Below, one piece after another: positions 48,102-57,694 of a stretch of 64,000 bases of DNA. The notes under the pieces are model-generated. The model was not told the DNA's origin. It did no database searches and was given only the letters and a program-made list of their open reading frames with translations. Position 1 is the stretch's first letter. Each line of letters opens with the position of its first letter. Source of the DNA: Halobacillus litoralis (GTDB taxonomy: Bacteria; Bacillota; Bacilli; Bacillales; Halobacillaceae); the NCBI RefSeq assembly GCF_004101865.1, contig NZ_CP026118.1:2311001-2375000 (forward strand). Reading direction: 5' to 3'. Both the position numbers and the translations under genes were made by a program.

Positions 48102-48743
48102 TTATAAAAATGAAATGAAAATAATCGCAAACAAATTAGCAATAAAATGGGAAATAGCACTTATCCAAGCATTGTTTGTTTTGTGAAATACGATGCCATA
48201 CAAAATACTATTTATAAAAATGAAAAAACCATCATAACTGACTACTAAAATATTACCGAAAGTAAAATGACCGAGCGTGAATAGGATAGAGGTCAAAATT
48301 AATGTTGGAGTTATGGGCAACCATTTGCTCAATTGCTTTTGGAAAAACCCCCGCCACGCAATTTCTTCACCTAAGGCTAAAATGGCAATTTGAAGTGTCA
48401 GCAATAAAAGAGTACCTAAAGAGACAGTAAATTCTGTTCTGCCATAAACCCTCTCTATGAATTCAGGTAAGAACATGGCTGCCAATGTAATAGAAATACC
48501 ATTCATAATCAAAGGTAAAACAATCCAAAGCCAAATTGATTTGTCTTTTAAATTTTTACTAATAGCTATTATATTCAGACCATTATCAGAAGCTGCGTTT
48601 TTCTCTAAAACCCTATTGATAAAGAAAAGAGCAATCCCGACAACAACTGAGATTCCAGCAATACCTAATCCAATAAAGCTGGAAAGAGAGAAAATCCCCA
48701 TAGCCAGCATTGCAATTACACATATCTTTTTATTCCTAGACAA
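48102..48743 (-). CDS. CPBP-family intramembrane metalloprotease-like protein
   Basis: Membrane protein of the CAAX protease/bacteriocin-processing (CPBP, Abi) family. The 213-aa product has six or so membrane helices. Its family motifs are EEIAWRGFFQ (EExxxR, about 124-133), the FxxxH motif FTLGHF (about 161-166), and a third His in SAISHFIANL. The active-site residues are thus complete. Members can be bacteriocin-immunity or processing proteins, but no peptide gene was found near. The start is TTG at 48743 with GGAGAGG upstream. Codon use is visibly more AT-rich than in its neighbours, which suggests acquisition. Confidence 0.82.
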   Translation of the reverse strand: MSRNKKICVIAMLAMGIFSLSSFIGLGIAGISVVVGIALFFINRVLEKNAASDNGLNIIAISKNLKDKSIWLWIVLPLIMNGISITLAAMFLPEFIERVYGRTEFTVSLGTLLLLTLQIAILALGEEIAWRGFFQKQLSKWLPITPTLILTSILFTLGHFTFGNILVVSYDGFFIFINSILYGIVFHKTNNAWISAISHFIANLFAIIFISFL

Positions 48744-49091
48744 ATTCCTCTCCCCACCCTGAAACCCTAAAGTTAGTCTTTTCTTGTTTATATTTAAGAT
48801 CCTAATTGATTCAATACGAGCTATGTAAATTCCATCTCCAATATTAACATAAAATTACAATTCACCTGTATGATTCTCACTATTTACAAACTAAACCAAA
48901 TCATAATTCATAGTCATTATGTCAATTAGGCTGCAATTCTTCGCTATTTCATCTGATGATACGCAATAAATGGTGAATAAAAATATAAGAAAAGACCAAA
49001 CCCCTATACGATTTGGTCTGCAAATTAGTATGCTGTTTTGCAAGAGTCCCATCCAAACGGAACTACTAATTAATGAAAGACAGACTAGACT
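48744..49091. other. AT-rich gap with one terminator
   Basis: No gene found. A hairpin AGACCAAA/TTTGGTCT at 48993-49019 with a T-rich minus-strand tail is the likely terminator of the gene ending at 49092. The rest must hold the promoter of the CPBP-type gene. Confidence 0.6.
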
Positions 49092-49571
49092 TTATACGTG
49101 AATGGTTTTAACAAATGCAAGACCGAGATAACGGTAGGTCACTTCAATTCTTTCTATAGACGTGTCTTCCGTTATACTAAGACCATAAATTTTCATAGGA
49201 GACTGACTTGCTGCTGCAGCCACTTTTTTTGAATCGAGAGGAGAGGTGTCAGGTCCTAAAGAGATCGTTTCATAATCTTGTAATCCTTTTTCTTCGTATA
49301 GTGCGTAAGTATCTGTAAGCATAAAACCTTTTTCTGAATCACTGATTTGCAGTTTGATATTGGATGGCGGTTGATTGTCGTTGATGGAAACATTTGTTAT
49401 TTGAATGCTTCCTACTAGATTCTTGTTGCCCACCGCTACAATAACTGTATGTTTGTCTTCTGTCGTACCGATCGACCCATAAGCCAGAGGGGGGTTGATT
49501 TTTAAGTAACCGATGAAAGAGATCAATAAAAGAATGAGAACATAGGATACATAGCGTAATATCCTCTTCAA
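49092..49571 (-). CDS. Membrane-anchored extracytoplasmic protein, unknown
   Basis: The 159-aa product has one N-terminal hydrophobic helix (about 8-24, basic before it), so it is probably anchored in the membrane with the rest outside. The outer part is beta-rich with no recognised domain; IERIEVTYRYLG near the end is the only regular pattern. The start is TTG at 49571 with AAGGAGGG upstream, a good ribosome-binding site. I do not recognise the family. It stands alone between the CPBP-type gene and the tRNA genes. Confidence 0.65.
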   Translation of the reverse strand: MKRILRYVSYVLILLLISFIGYLKINPPLAYGSIGTTEDKHTVIVAVGNKNLVGSIQITNVSINDNQPPSNIKLQISDSEKGFMLTDTYALYEEKGLQDYETISLGPDTSPLDSKKVAAAASQSPMKIYGLSITEDTSIERIEVTYRYLGLAFVKTIHV

Positions 49572-49653
49572 GTGGACCCTCCTTTCTTTATAAGATATTT
49601 ATGATAGATAAAAAGCAATGATGTGGCCAAACTGATGATCTATGAAAATTCTA

Positions 49654-49682
49654 TTGCGTCTATGGGGGACATGTGGTACGAT
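49654..49682 (+). promoter_or_regulatory. Promoter of the tRNA pair
   Basis: TTGCGT at 49654-49659, a 17-base spacer and TACGAT at 49677-49682, 33 bases before tRNA-Asp. Confidence 0.5.
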
Positions 49683-49715
49683 AGTTATCGTTGCAGTAAA
49701 CAAGTAAAGCACACT

Positions 49716-49792
49716 GGTCCGGTAGTTCAGTTGGTTAGAATGCCTGCCTGTCACGCAGGAGGTCGCGGGTTCGAGTCCCGTCCGGACCGCCA
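49716..49792 (+). tRNA. tRNA-Asp (anticodon GTC)
   Basis: A full cloverleaf: acceptor GGTCCGG pairs with CCGGACC, D-loop AGTTCAGTTGGTTAGAAT, anticodon stem-loop CCTGCCTGTCACGCAGG with GTC, T-loop GGGTTCGAGTCCC. Discriminator G and encoded CCA. The place after purA matches the trnY tRNA group of B. subtilis. Confidence 0.97.
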
Positions 49793-49926
49793 TTTTTATT
49801 ATAACACTCGCTTTGGTCGAAAACACACGTTATGTGGCGGCTGAATAACTTTATTAAAGTCGAAGTTTGAGAGAAAGCTGTTGTAGGGTTTTGTGAGTAC
49901 TTCACCGAAAATTTCACTGTTATAAT

Positions 49927-49999
<73 letters not shown>

Positions 50000-50005
50000 C
50001 TATTG

Positions 50006-50038
50006 AAAAGCCTGCGGTATAAATCCGCAGGCTTTTTT
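50006..50038 (+). terminator. Terminator of the tRNA unit
   Basis: An AAAAGCCTGCGG/CCGCAGGCTTTT stem and T run, six bases after tRNA-Phe. Confidence 0.9.
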
Positions 50039-50039
50039 C

Positions 50040-50482
50040 GTCGTTCAAAGAATTAGAAAATAGCAGCACTGAGATGAGATTCGTGCTATGGAAAAACTCC
50101 TTACTTCGAAGGTTTGCTTAAACCTGTGGCGGCTGATCAGTAAGCTAACGTGTTTTACGTGGTGATGAAGTTATTCATGTTGGAAATTATATCATTTTGA
50201 GGAAAAGTTTAAAATGATAACCAAAATCATTGAATAAAGTTTAAATGAATAGCATTCTGTTTTTTTAATTTTTGTTACACTCCTGCAATATAATAATTAC
50301 TTTTTACACTAAAAGCATAATAAAACCCCTGATTTTTCGTAATTTTGGTAAGTAAATTATATATTTATTACATCGATTGAATTTATGTTTAATCTAGGAT
50401 TTTGCTATGATAAGTTAAATAAGTGAAACTATAATTATTATAAATATATATATAGATTAACAATTTCAGGAGGATTTGGGGA
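50040..50482. other. AT-rich leader region of the M23 peptidase gene with a WalR-like box
   Basis: No gene. TGTTAC-ACTCC-TGCAAT at 50273-50289 fits the WalR pattern TGTWAH-N5-TGTWAH with one mismatch, about 195 bases before the start codon. WalRK, encoded next, controls wall hydrolases in B. subtilis, so the site is plausible. The region 50160-50460 is very AT-rich. Confidence 0.45.
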
Positions 50483-51796
50483 ATGTGGAAAAAAACAGTT
50501 ATTGTAGCTTTGCTTGTTATCATCCTTAGTGTAGGGACGGTTTATGCGGAAAATTCTCTTCAAACGGTTTACCACGTTTATGTTGATGATAAACCGATAG
50601 GAACGGTAGAAAATAAAGAGACGGTGAATTCCTTTTTAAATGATTATAAGAATGAAGCGGAAAAGAATCATGAGAATTGGGAATTGACCATTGATGAGAA
50701 GGTAACCTTTGAATCTGAGAAGGTTTTTTCACCTGCAAAAGAAGAAGATAAGGTTATAGAAGCGTTGAGAAAAGAGGTTTCTCTTGCGGTGGAAACGGTT
50801 CAATTGAAAGTCAGTGATCAAACGGTTGCCCATCTGCCTAATCAAGAGAAAGCCGATCAAGTCGTGAAAAAATTAAAAGAGACACATGTGAAACCGGAAA
50901 TTCTTGAAAAGGTCGAAGAACGGAAAATGGAAAATGAGGCGGTAGAGGTTTCTCAAGGGGAAGAGTCTGTAGTGGATGTATGGTTAACATCTCCTCTTTC
51001 ATTTGAAAAGAATAAGGTAGCCCCAACGCAAGTCAACACTGTGGAAGAAGCTGTATCGAGAATACAAAATGGCGAGAGTTTCTCCAAGGAATTGACGAAA
51101 AGCGATTTTATGAAGACTCACTCCACTGCAGATGATCTCCTTGATGCTAACAATGGGCCCCTGACTGATATCATCGTTCAAAAAAAAGAGCGAGAGGTCA
51201 TAAAACTCGAACATAAAGTAGAAGTTAACAACACGGACAAACTTTATGAAGGTGAAAAGAAAGTGGAGCAAGAGGGGAAAGACGGAGAGAAAGAAATCCA
51301 TAAACAAATAACCATAAGGAATGGCACCAAGGAAAAAGAAGAAACATTGAAAGAGGAAGTAATCGATGAACCAGTCAAGAAGGTCATTCTGAAAGGCACA
51401 AAAGAGATTCCTTCGAGTGGAACAGGCGATTTTGAGTGGCCGGCAGTTGGCGGGTCGATTACGAGTAAGAAAGGTGAGCGATGGGGCAGAGAGCACAAGG
51501 GCATTGATATCGCAGGTGTAGAGGACCGCACCATCAAGGCCTCCGATCATGGCGAAGTGAAGGTTGCTGAATTTCAAAGAGGATTCGGCAATAAAGTGGT
51601 GATCGACCATAAAAATGGATATGAAACGGTCTATGCCCACCTTTCCAAAATCGATGTGGAGCCTGGTCAGACAGTTACTCGTGGAGAATCCCTCGGGGTG
51701 ATGGGGACGACAGGTAACTCTACAGGGGTCCATCTTCACTTTGAAATTCATGAAAAAGGAAGCGTCAAGAACCCGTTATCCTATGTATCGAAATGA
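50483..51796 (+). CDS. Secreted murein endopeptidase, G5 and M23 (LytM) domains
   Basis: Predicted exported wall hydrolase. The 437-aa product has a signal peptide (about 1-22, ending VYAEN). A YabE-like Lys/Glu-rich region (about 23-230) follows, then a G5 domain (about 228-300) thought to bind wall sugars, and a C-terminal M23 domain. In the M23 domain, HKGIDIA and HLHFEIHEKG carry the zinc ligands (HxxxD and HxH). The active site is complete, so it should cut peptide cross-links. The ATG at 50483 has AGGAGG upstream. It lies just before walR and has a WalR-like box upstream, suggesting it belongs to that regulon. Confidence 0.9.
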   Translation: MWKKTVIVALLVIILSVGTVYAENSLQTVYHVYVDDKPIGTVENKETVNSFLNDYKNEAEKNHENWELTIDEKVTFESEKVFSPAKEEDKVIEALRKEVSLAVETVQLKVSDQTVAHLPNQEKADQVVKKLKETHVKPEILEKVEERKMENEAVEVSQGEESVVDVWLTSPLSFEKNKVAPTQVNTVEEAVSRIQNGESFSKELTKSDFMKTHSTADDLLDANNGPLTDIIVQKKEREVIKLEHKVEVNNTDKLYEGEKKVEQEGKDGEKEIHKQITIRNGTKEKEETLKEEVIDEPVKKVILKGTKEIPSSGTGDFEWPAVGGSITSKKGERWGREHKGIDIAGVEDRTIKASDHGEVKVAEFQRGFGNKVVIDHKNGYETVYAHLSKIDVEPGQTVTRGESLGVMGTTGNSTGVHLHFEIHEKGSVKNPLSYVSK

Positions 51797-51802
51797 ATAT
51801 CT

Positions 51803-51834
51803 CCGCTATGAATTTTTTCATAGCGGTTTTTTTC
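51803..51834 (+). terminator. Terminator after the M23 peptidase gene
   Basis: A CCGCTATGA/TCATAGCGG stem and seven T, ahead of walR. Confidence 0.9.
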
Positions 51835-51950
51835 TTTTTATAGGGAAATGGTAATAGTGGGAAAAGCTTTTAGATGAAGTAAGACATTTGCCATTAAATG
51901 AGTTAAAATAAGAGAAAGAATAGAAGACGAGGAAAAGGATGTGACGGAAG

Positions 51951-52655
51951 ATGGCGCAAAAAATCCTAGTGGTAGACGATGAAAAACCGATTGCTGATAT
52001 ATTGAAGTTCAATTTAGAAAAAGAAGGTTATGAAGTTGTCTGTGCCTATGATGGGGACGATGCTGTCGTTAAAACAGACGAAGAAAATCCAGAACTGATT
52101 CTATTGGATATCATGTTACCTAATAAAGACGGCAATGAAGTTTGCCGGGAAGTAAGAAAAAGACATAACATGCCGATTATTATGCTGACGGCTAAAGACG
52201 CAGAAATCGATAAAGTGCTCGGTTTAGAAATGGGGGCCGATGACTATGTAACGAAGCCTTTCAGCAATCGTGAATTGATTGCAAGGGTGAAGGCGAATTT
52301 GCGTCGTCAACAACATGAGCCTGAAGATGGTGCTCAACAAACCAAAGATATCACGATTGGCCGTTTAGCGATTCACCCTGATGCTTACACGGTCACCCGT
52401 GACGGAAATTATATTGAATTGACACACCGTGAGTTCGAATTATTACATTACCTTGCACGCCATATCGGACAGGTTATGACACGTGAGCATCTGTTGGAAA
52501 CGGTGTGGGGATATGATTACTACGGTGATGTTCGTACAGTCGATGTTACAGTAAGACGTCTACGAGAGAAAATCGAGGAGAGTCCGAGCAATCCGATTTG
52601 GATCGTTACACGCCGCGGTGTAGGCTATTACTTGAGAAATCCAGAGCAGGATTAG
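51951..52655 (+). CDS. walR: Response regulator WalR (YycF)
   Basis: Essential OmpR-type regulator of cell-wall metabolism. The 234-aa product has a receiver domain with VDDEKPIAD (acidic pocket), phospho-acceptor Asp in LILLDIMLP (about 53), MLTAKD and VTKPF. The C-terminal winged helix has [16 protein letters not shown] and ends [13 protein letters not shown] RRGVGYYLR. The ATG at 51951 follows a weak site. First gene of walRKHIJ-htrC. Confidence 0.98.
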   Translation: MAQKILVVDDEKPIADILKFNLEKEGYEVVCAYDGDDAVVKTDEENPELILLDIMLPNKDGNEVCREVRKRHNMPIIMLTAKDAEIDKVLGLEMGADDYVTKPFSNRELIARVKANLRRQQHEPEDGAQQTKDITIGRLAIHPDAYTVTRDGNYIELTHREFELLHYLARHIGQVMTREHLLETVWGYDYYGDVRTVDVTVRRLREKIEESPSNPIWIVTRRGVGYYLRNPEQD

Positions 52656-52660
52656 CGTTG

Positions 52661-54502
52661 ATGAAAAAGGTTGGTTTTTTTCAGTCGGTCAGGCTGAAAT
52701 TGATTGTCGTGTACATTTTACTTCTTTTATTAGGCATCCAAGTGATTGGTGCCTATTTTGTTGATCGGTTGGAAACACAGCTCACCAGCAACTATACAAG
52801 CTCGGTGCAGGGTCAACTGAACTCACTTGCCTTCAGTTTACAAAGTGCGTTCAATACAGAGCGTAATGAAGATACAACTACTCTGGCAGCGGATGCCCAG
52901 GGACTGATCAATGACTTCGGTAGTGGAAACGAAGATATACGGAAACTTCAGGTCATTGATAGTAATCCTAATATTATTGCTTCCATCAGCCGGGATCAGG
53001 ACGACCAATCGGTGATCGGGAAGAAAGTGACCGATTTAAGAATTACGAAAGTGTTTTTGTTTGGTGACCCCACAGAACCGAAAGAAATGCTTGATGAGAC
53101 AAATGAACGGGTTTATGTAGGCTCGAAACCGATTGCGGATGAAACAGGGAATGAAGTTCTCGGGGTTCTCTATTATGAAGTCTATATGTCTGACATTTAT
53201 AAGCAGCTCCAAGCAATCAATAGTATTTTTACAAAAGGGACGTTCCTCGCTATTGCAGTGACTGCCTTGCTTGGTATTTTGGTGGCAAGAACGATCACGA
53301 GACCGTTGACTCAAATGAAGAAACAAGCGCAAATCATGGCGACCGGAGACTTCTCGCAAAAAGTGGATGTCAAAGGAAATGACGAAATCGGACAGCTTGG
53401 CATTACCTTCAATGATCTGAACGACAAATTGAAGTTAGCCCAGGCTACAACAGAAGGAGAACGGCGAAAATTAAGTTCTGTTCTGTCGAATATGTCGGAT
53501 GGGGTCATTGCTACGGATCGTCTGGGTGCCATCATCTTGATGAATGCTCCCGCCTCGAAACTGATTGGTCAATCATTTGAAGAGGTCCAGGGTCAATCGT
53601 TGGTGGATGTGCTTGATTTGAATGATCAAATTGAGGACATTGCTGAAGTGGAAGAAGCAGGATCGATGATTATCGACTTGAGCAATGAAGATACCCACTT
53701 ATTATTGAAAGCGAATTTTTCTGTTGTTCAGGATGAAAATAATGAAATGAACGGTTTCATATCGGTGATCAGTGATGTAACTGAACAACAGCGGGTCGAA
53801 AAAGAAAGGCGGGAGTTTGTTTCAAACGTGTCTCATGAACTCCGAACCCCATTGACTACGATGCGCAGTTATATTGAAGCTTTAAATGATGGTGCGTGGC
53901 AGGATCCTGAAATTGCCCCAAGGTTCCTGGGTGTCACCCAGAATGAAACCGATCGGATGATCCGTCTGGTGAATGATTTATTACAGCTCACGAAGATGGA
54001 TCACAAGGAGACGAGTCTTATGAAAGAGCGGGTGGAATTTGTCAGCTTTTTCGATAATATCGTCGATCGGTTTGAAATGAATAAAGATGAAAAGATGAAC
54101 TTTATCCGCAGTATGTCGAATAAAAGCATGTATGTTTGGATGGATAAAGATAAAATCACGCAAGTGTTAGATAATATTATTTCCAATGCCATCAAGTATT
54201 CACCTGAAGGTGGCACCATCCGTTTCGCTGCTCAATCCACGAAAAAGCAGCTGCGGGTCAGTGTCACAGATGAAGGGATCGGCATGCCGGCGGATACGGT
54301 AGATAAGATCTTTGACCGCTTCTACCGTGTTGATAAATCCCGTGCAAGAGAAATGGGAGGCACAGGCCTGGGTCTGGCTATTGCCCGGGAAATGATTGAA
54401 GCTCACCATGGGAAGATTTGGGCGGAAAGCCAAGAAGGTAAAGGCACAACAGTTCACTTTACTCTCCCGCTCATGAACCAGAAGCGGAGGGGACAGTCAT
54501 GA
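52661..54502 (+). CDS. walK: Sensor histidine kinase WalK (YycG)
   Basis: Membrane kinase for WalR. The 613-aa product has a short N-terminus, a first membrane helix (about 13-33) and an extracytoplasmic sensor domain (about 34-182). A second helix (about 184-203), HAMP, PAS (about 260-370), HisKA with the phosphoryl His in SNVSHELRTPLTTM, and HATPase with NIISNAIKYSPEGG and GTGLGLAIAREM follow. The ATG at 52661 lies six bases after the walR stop; a TTG at 52658 is next to it. An in-frame start at 52598 lies inside walR and was rejected. The last four bases overlap walH. Confidence 0.97.
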   Translation: MKKVGFFQSVRLKLIVVYILLLLLGIQVIGAYFVDRLETQLTSNYTSSVQGQLNSLAFSLQSAFNTERNEDTTTLAADAQGLINDFGSGNEDIRKLQVIDSNPNIIASISRDQDDQSVIGKKVTDLRITKVFLFGDPTEPKEMLDETNERVYVGSKPIADETGNEVLGVLYYEVYMSDIYKQLQAINSIFTKGTFLAIAVTALLGILVARTITRPLTQMKKQAQIMATGDFSQKVDVKGNDEIGQLGITFNDLNDKLKLAQATTEGERRKLSSVLSNMSDGVIATDRLGAIILMNAPASKLIGQSFEEVQGQSLVDVLDLNDQIEDIAEVEEAGSMIIDLSNEDTHLLLKANFSVVQDENNEMNGFISVISDVTEQQRVEKERREFVSNVSHELRTPLTTMRSYIEALNDGAWQDPEIAPRFLGVTQNETDRMIRLVNDLLQLTKMDHKETSLMKERVEFVSFFDNIVDRFEMNKDEKMNFIRSMSNKSMYVWMDKDKITQVLDNIISNAIKYSPEGGTIRFAAQSTKKQLRVSVTDEGIGMPADTVDKIFDRFYRVDKSRAREMGGTGLGLAIAREMIEAHHGKIWAESQEGKGTTVHFTLPLMNQKRRGQS

Positions 54503-55881
54503 ATATAGAAACGATGAAGTCTGTCATTTTAGTAATCTTGATTGCTTTCAGTCTGGTTTTGTCGGTCGCGTTGTGGAATTATCAGCCGGAGACTGAAACG
54601 GTGGATGATGATGGGCTAATTGAAGATACCCAATTGGATGAAGACATTGGTGGCGAACAAACGATACCCGGTCTCGTCATCCCTGATCAAGTTGTCTTCC
54701 ACGAAGAAGGGACCTCTTACTCTTTCAAAGATTCAGATGATGAATGGTCCTTTTTTCAACAAATCCAGGAATGGGAATTATCAGCGATGGACTTGAATCC
54801 GGATCCTATAAACTTTGAAAATCACGAAAATGCTGTCGAAGTTATTTTTCCTACTACAATCCCGCTGCAGACAGTGGGCGATCTGTTCATGGCAGATCGG
54901 GAACTGTTGGGGAATACGACTCAGTCCTTTGATCGGATGTTCTTAGTCCATCATGCAAATGATCAACCTCCGACATCCTATGAACTGTGGTTTGTCGATT
55001 CTGAGGGAGATGGGGATATTGCTAAGTTGCAGGCGACCATATCAGCAAGCGCCGGGGAGCGGGCGTTAAGTGTGTTGAGTAATAAAGACGAACTCCAGGA
55101 GCAGGTCCGGGTGGCAGATGCCTTTGGTAATGAGGAAACAGAAGGGATGGGGGCTCAACATATTTACCTTCCTAAAGAGGAAGTTTCCATCCCGAGGGTT
55201 GTACTCCAACAAACAGAGTCCATCCCGGTTACTCCGTTGCGAAATGACCTTTTCCCATCTCCGGATCTGGTGTCTATTTATAATACGAACAGTGGAGCAA
55301 GACGAGCCAAAACTGCTGAACGCCAGCTGGATGCTATTGATGAGCGGCGGATGGAATATGTGGTGATGATTCCTAATAGTGCGAATTCGAGCAATTTGGG
55401 GAGTTATGAGTTACTCACGAAAAGTGTTGAAGATGTGAACAGCCATTTAGGCTGGACCAATGATTTTCGGTTGAATGAATTGTTGTCGTACCAGAACTTG
55501 AATCAGGTGCAGTATCGTATGTATCATAATGACCTGCCCATCATGGAGAACCAGGATACTACAGGGTTAGCGAATATATTACTCAGTTATGAGCAAGGGG
55601 AGATCCAAACTTATAATCGTCCACTGATCAAGTTCGAGTCGGTGAATGAACAAGTTCTGGGGAACATTCCCTCTGGTGAAGAGGTACTGGAAGATCTCCA
55701 GCAGTCGGGAAATTATGACCTTGAAGACATTCAAGGTCTTGAAATAAGATACAAATTGGAAGAACAGAATAACAGGTTAGTGTTCAATCTGATACCGAAA
55801 TGGTATATCCAGACCAGCACAGGCAGTTGGAATGAGTTATATGGTGAAAATCTGACAATGCAGAATGAAGAAGTTTCGTAA
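54499..55881 (+). CDS. walH: WalRK regulatory protein WalH (YycH)
   Basis: WalH is a membrane-anchored protein with a large outer domain; with WalI it modulates WalK. The 460-aa product has one N-terminal helix (about 8-26), then a hydrophilic, strongly acidic outer part with the YycH fold (FHEEGTSYSFKDSDDEW region). It overlaps walK by four bases and walI follows after 17 bases. Length is close to B. subtilis YycH. Confidence 0.94.
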   Translation: MNIETMKSVILVILIAFSLVLSVALWNYQPETETVDDDGLIEDTQLDEDIGGEQTIPGLVIPDQVVFHEEGTSYSFKDSDDEWSFFQQIQEWELSAMDLNPDPINFENHENAVEVIFPTTIPLQTVGDLFMADRELLGNTTQSFDRMFLVHHANDQPPTSYELWFVDSEGDGDIAKLQATISASAGERALSVLSNKDELQEQVRVADAFGNEETEGMGAQHIYLPKEEVSIPRVVLQQTESIPVTPLRNDLFPSPDLVSIYNTNSGARRAKTAERQLDAIDERRMEYVVMIPNSANSSNLGSYELLTKSVEDVNSHLGWTNDFRLNELLSYQNLNQVQYRMYHNDLPIMENQDTTGLANILLSYEQGEIQTYNRPLIKFESVNEQVLGNIPSGEEVLEDLQQSGNYDLEDIQGLEIRYKLEEQNNRLVFNLIPKWYIQTSTGSWNELYGENLTMQNEEVS

Positions 55882-55898
55882 CTAAGGAGGCAGCAGAG

Positions 55899-56807
55899 AT
55901 GCAGTGGGGTCAAATAAAAATATTGTTCATTCTCAGCTTTCTGGTTCTCGATCTTTTTCTCCTGCAGCAATTTTTATCTAAGCAGAGTGAAGATGAATTA
56001 GGGCAGATTTCGACTGTCGCTGAAGATATTGAAACAGCTCTGGAAAACAATGACATCACTATAGCGGAGGATGCGATTCCTGAGGTGACCGAGGTGGCTG
56101 GGCTGAAATCCAAAGAAGGTGGATTTTCCGAAGACATTTTATCTCAGATCGAGGAAATCGATGACAGCGAGCAACAGGTGGAAGTTGAGAATGACCGTGT
56201 ACTGAAGGTGACTCTTGATGAGCCTGTCGAGGTGAACGAGGATAACATCATAAACAAAGTGAATTCCATCGTACCCTTTGGAGCTCAATACTCGTATTGG
56301 GGCTGGAATGAGGAGGAAGGGACTGCTTTGTTCTTCCAAATCGCTAATGATCGAACCGTGTATTTTAATGAGGGCGGCTATTTACTTGTCAATATTGCCG
56401 ATGGTGAGATTACAGGTTATGTAGCCACATTACTGAATTTTTCAGATACTGAGGAGGACACGGCGGTTTCGAGTCCTGAGCAGATCATTGCTCCCTTGAG
56501 TGCGATTAACACATTGTACACAGCCGGTTATATTGAAGAGGGAGATGAAGTTACATCAATGAGTGTCGGTTATCACAGCAGCTTCAATTTAGTCCCGGGT
56601 GAAGAGAATGGTCCGCAGGTATTTGCGCCGACCTGGAAAGTAACCGTCAATGACGAAAAGAATCTGTTCCTCTATGCGATCAGTGGGACATTTATTGAGA
56701 GTGATGAAACTGGATTCATCGAAGATTTAATCGGGAAGTATGATGTGATCCAGGGGGAAGTTGAATCAGATACAATAGAGGAGAACGAAACGAGTGAAAC
56801 AAATTAA
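55899..56807 (+). CDS. walI: WalRK regulatory protein WalI (YycI)
   Basis: WalI works with WalH in a membrane complex with WalK. The 302-aa product has an N-terminal helix that begins MQWGQIKILFILSFLVLDLFLL-like (in part, about 5-22), typical of YycI (W-x-x-I-K start). An acidic outer domain ends in a Glu-rich tail. The ATG at 55899 has AAGGAGG upstream. walJ follows after 14 bases. Confidence 0.93.
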   Translation: MQWGQIKILFILSFLVLDLFLLQQFLSKQSEDELGQISTVAEDIETALENNDITIAEDAIPEVTEVAGLKSKEGGFSEDILSQIEEIDDSEQQVEVENDRVLKVTLDEPVEVNEDNIINKVNSIVPFGAQYSYWGWNEEEGTALFFQIANDRTVYFNEGGYLLVNIADGEITGYVATLLNFSDTEEDTAVSSPEQIIAPLSAINTLYTAGYIEEGDEVTSMSVGYHSSFNLVPGEENGPQVFAPTWKVTVNDEKNLFLYAISGTFIESDETGFIEDLIGKYDVIQGEVESDTIEENETSETN

Positions 56808-56821
56808 ATGGAGTGTATTGA

Positions 56822-57616
56822 ATGACCTTGAAGTTTAGTGTGCTGGCTTCGGGCAGTACAGGAAATGCTTTTTATATAGAATCAGGGGAAGAAAAGATTC
56901 TGATAGATGCAGGTTTGAGTGGAAAGAAAATTGAAGGATTATTGGAGCAGGTCAATGTAGACCCCCATTCCTTGTCTAGAATTTTAGTGACGCACGAGCA
57001 TAGTGATCATATCAAAGGACTTGGAATAATGGCTCGTCGTTATCACCTGCCGATTTATGCAAATGAGAAGACGTGGGATGCGATGGAAGGACAATTGGGG
57101 AAACTGTCACTTGATCAAAAGTTCCATTTCTCTATGGAAGAAACGCAGACCTTCGGGGGAATCGATGTGGAGTCTTTTGCTGTTTCCCATGATGCAGCAG
57201 ACCCGATGTTTTTCACGTTCCACCAAGATGGAAAAAAGGTGGCGCTGGTCACTGATTTAGGGTATGTATCAGAACGGATCAAGAAGACGGTTGAAGGTGC
57301 GGATGCTTACATCTTTGAATCGAATCACGATGTCAGCATGCTCCGAATGGGGCGTTACCCATGGAATGTGAAACGGCGTATCCTCGGGGACTCAGGACAC
57401 GTCTCCAATGAAGATTGTGCCCTCGCCTTGACAGATGTGATTACAGATCAGACCAAACGTATCTATTTAGCGCATTTGAGTCTTGATAACAATATGAAGG
57501 ACCTTGCACATATGTCTGTAAAGAACGTGTTGGAAGAACGCGGTTTCGAACTCGGCACCCGTATTCAATTGCATGACACCGATCCTAAAGAAGCAACGCC
57601 GATCTTTGAGGTTTAA
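56822..57616 (+). CDS. walJ: WalJ (YycJ), metallo-beta-lactamase-fold hydrolase
   Basis: WalJ is a cytoplasmic MBL-fold protein, reported as an exonuclease-type enzyme in DNA repair. The 264-aa product has [11 protein letters not shown] near the start and the metal motif [12 protein letters not shown] (HxHxDH, about 58-69). [24 protein letters not shown] and LAHLSLDNN supply further ligands. It is fifth in the wal operon, as in other Firmicutes. The ATG at 56822 follows walI after 14 bases. Confidence 0.94.
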   Translation: MTLKFSVLASGSTGNAFYIESGEEKILIDAGLSGKKIEGLLEQVNVDPHSLSRILVTHEHSDHIKGLGIMARRYHLPIYANEKTWDAMEGQLGKLSLDQKFHFSMEETQTFGGIDVESFAVSHDAADPMFFTFHQDGKKVALVTDLGYVSERIKKTVEGADAYIFESNHDVSMLRMGRYPWNVKRRILGDSGHVSNEDCALALTDVITDQTKRIYLAHLSLDNNMKDLAHMSVKNVLEERGFELGTRIQLHDTDPKEATPIFEV

Positions 57617-57694
57617 ATGCTGTTAAAAAGTGAAGAATAAGGAAACAATACCTAAGAAACTATGAGGAACGAAAGAAAGGTAAGGTGAACAGGC

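Noticed and set aside
50880..50900. CACATGTGAAACC as a third parS
   Set aside because: It misses too many positions on the left half and lies inside the M23 peptidase coding sequence.
50999..51751. Minus-strand frame of 250 codons over the M23 peptidase
   Set aside because: Antisense reading of a Lys/Glu-rich gene; no ribosome-binding site and no domain.
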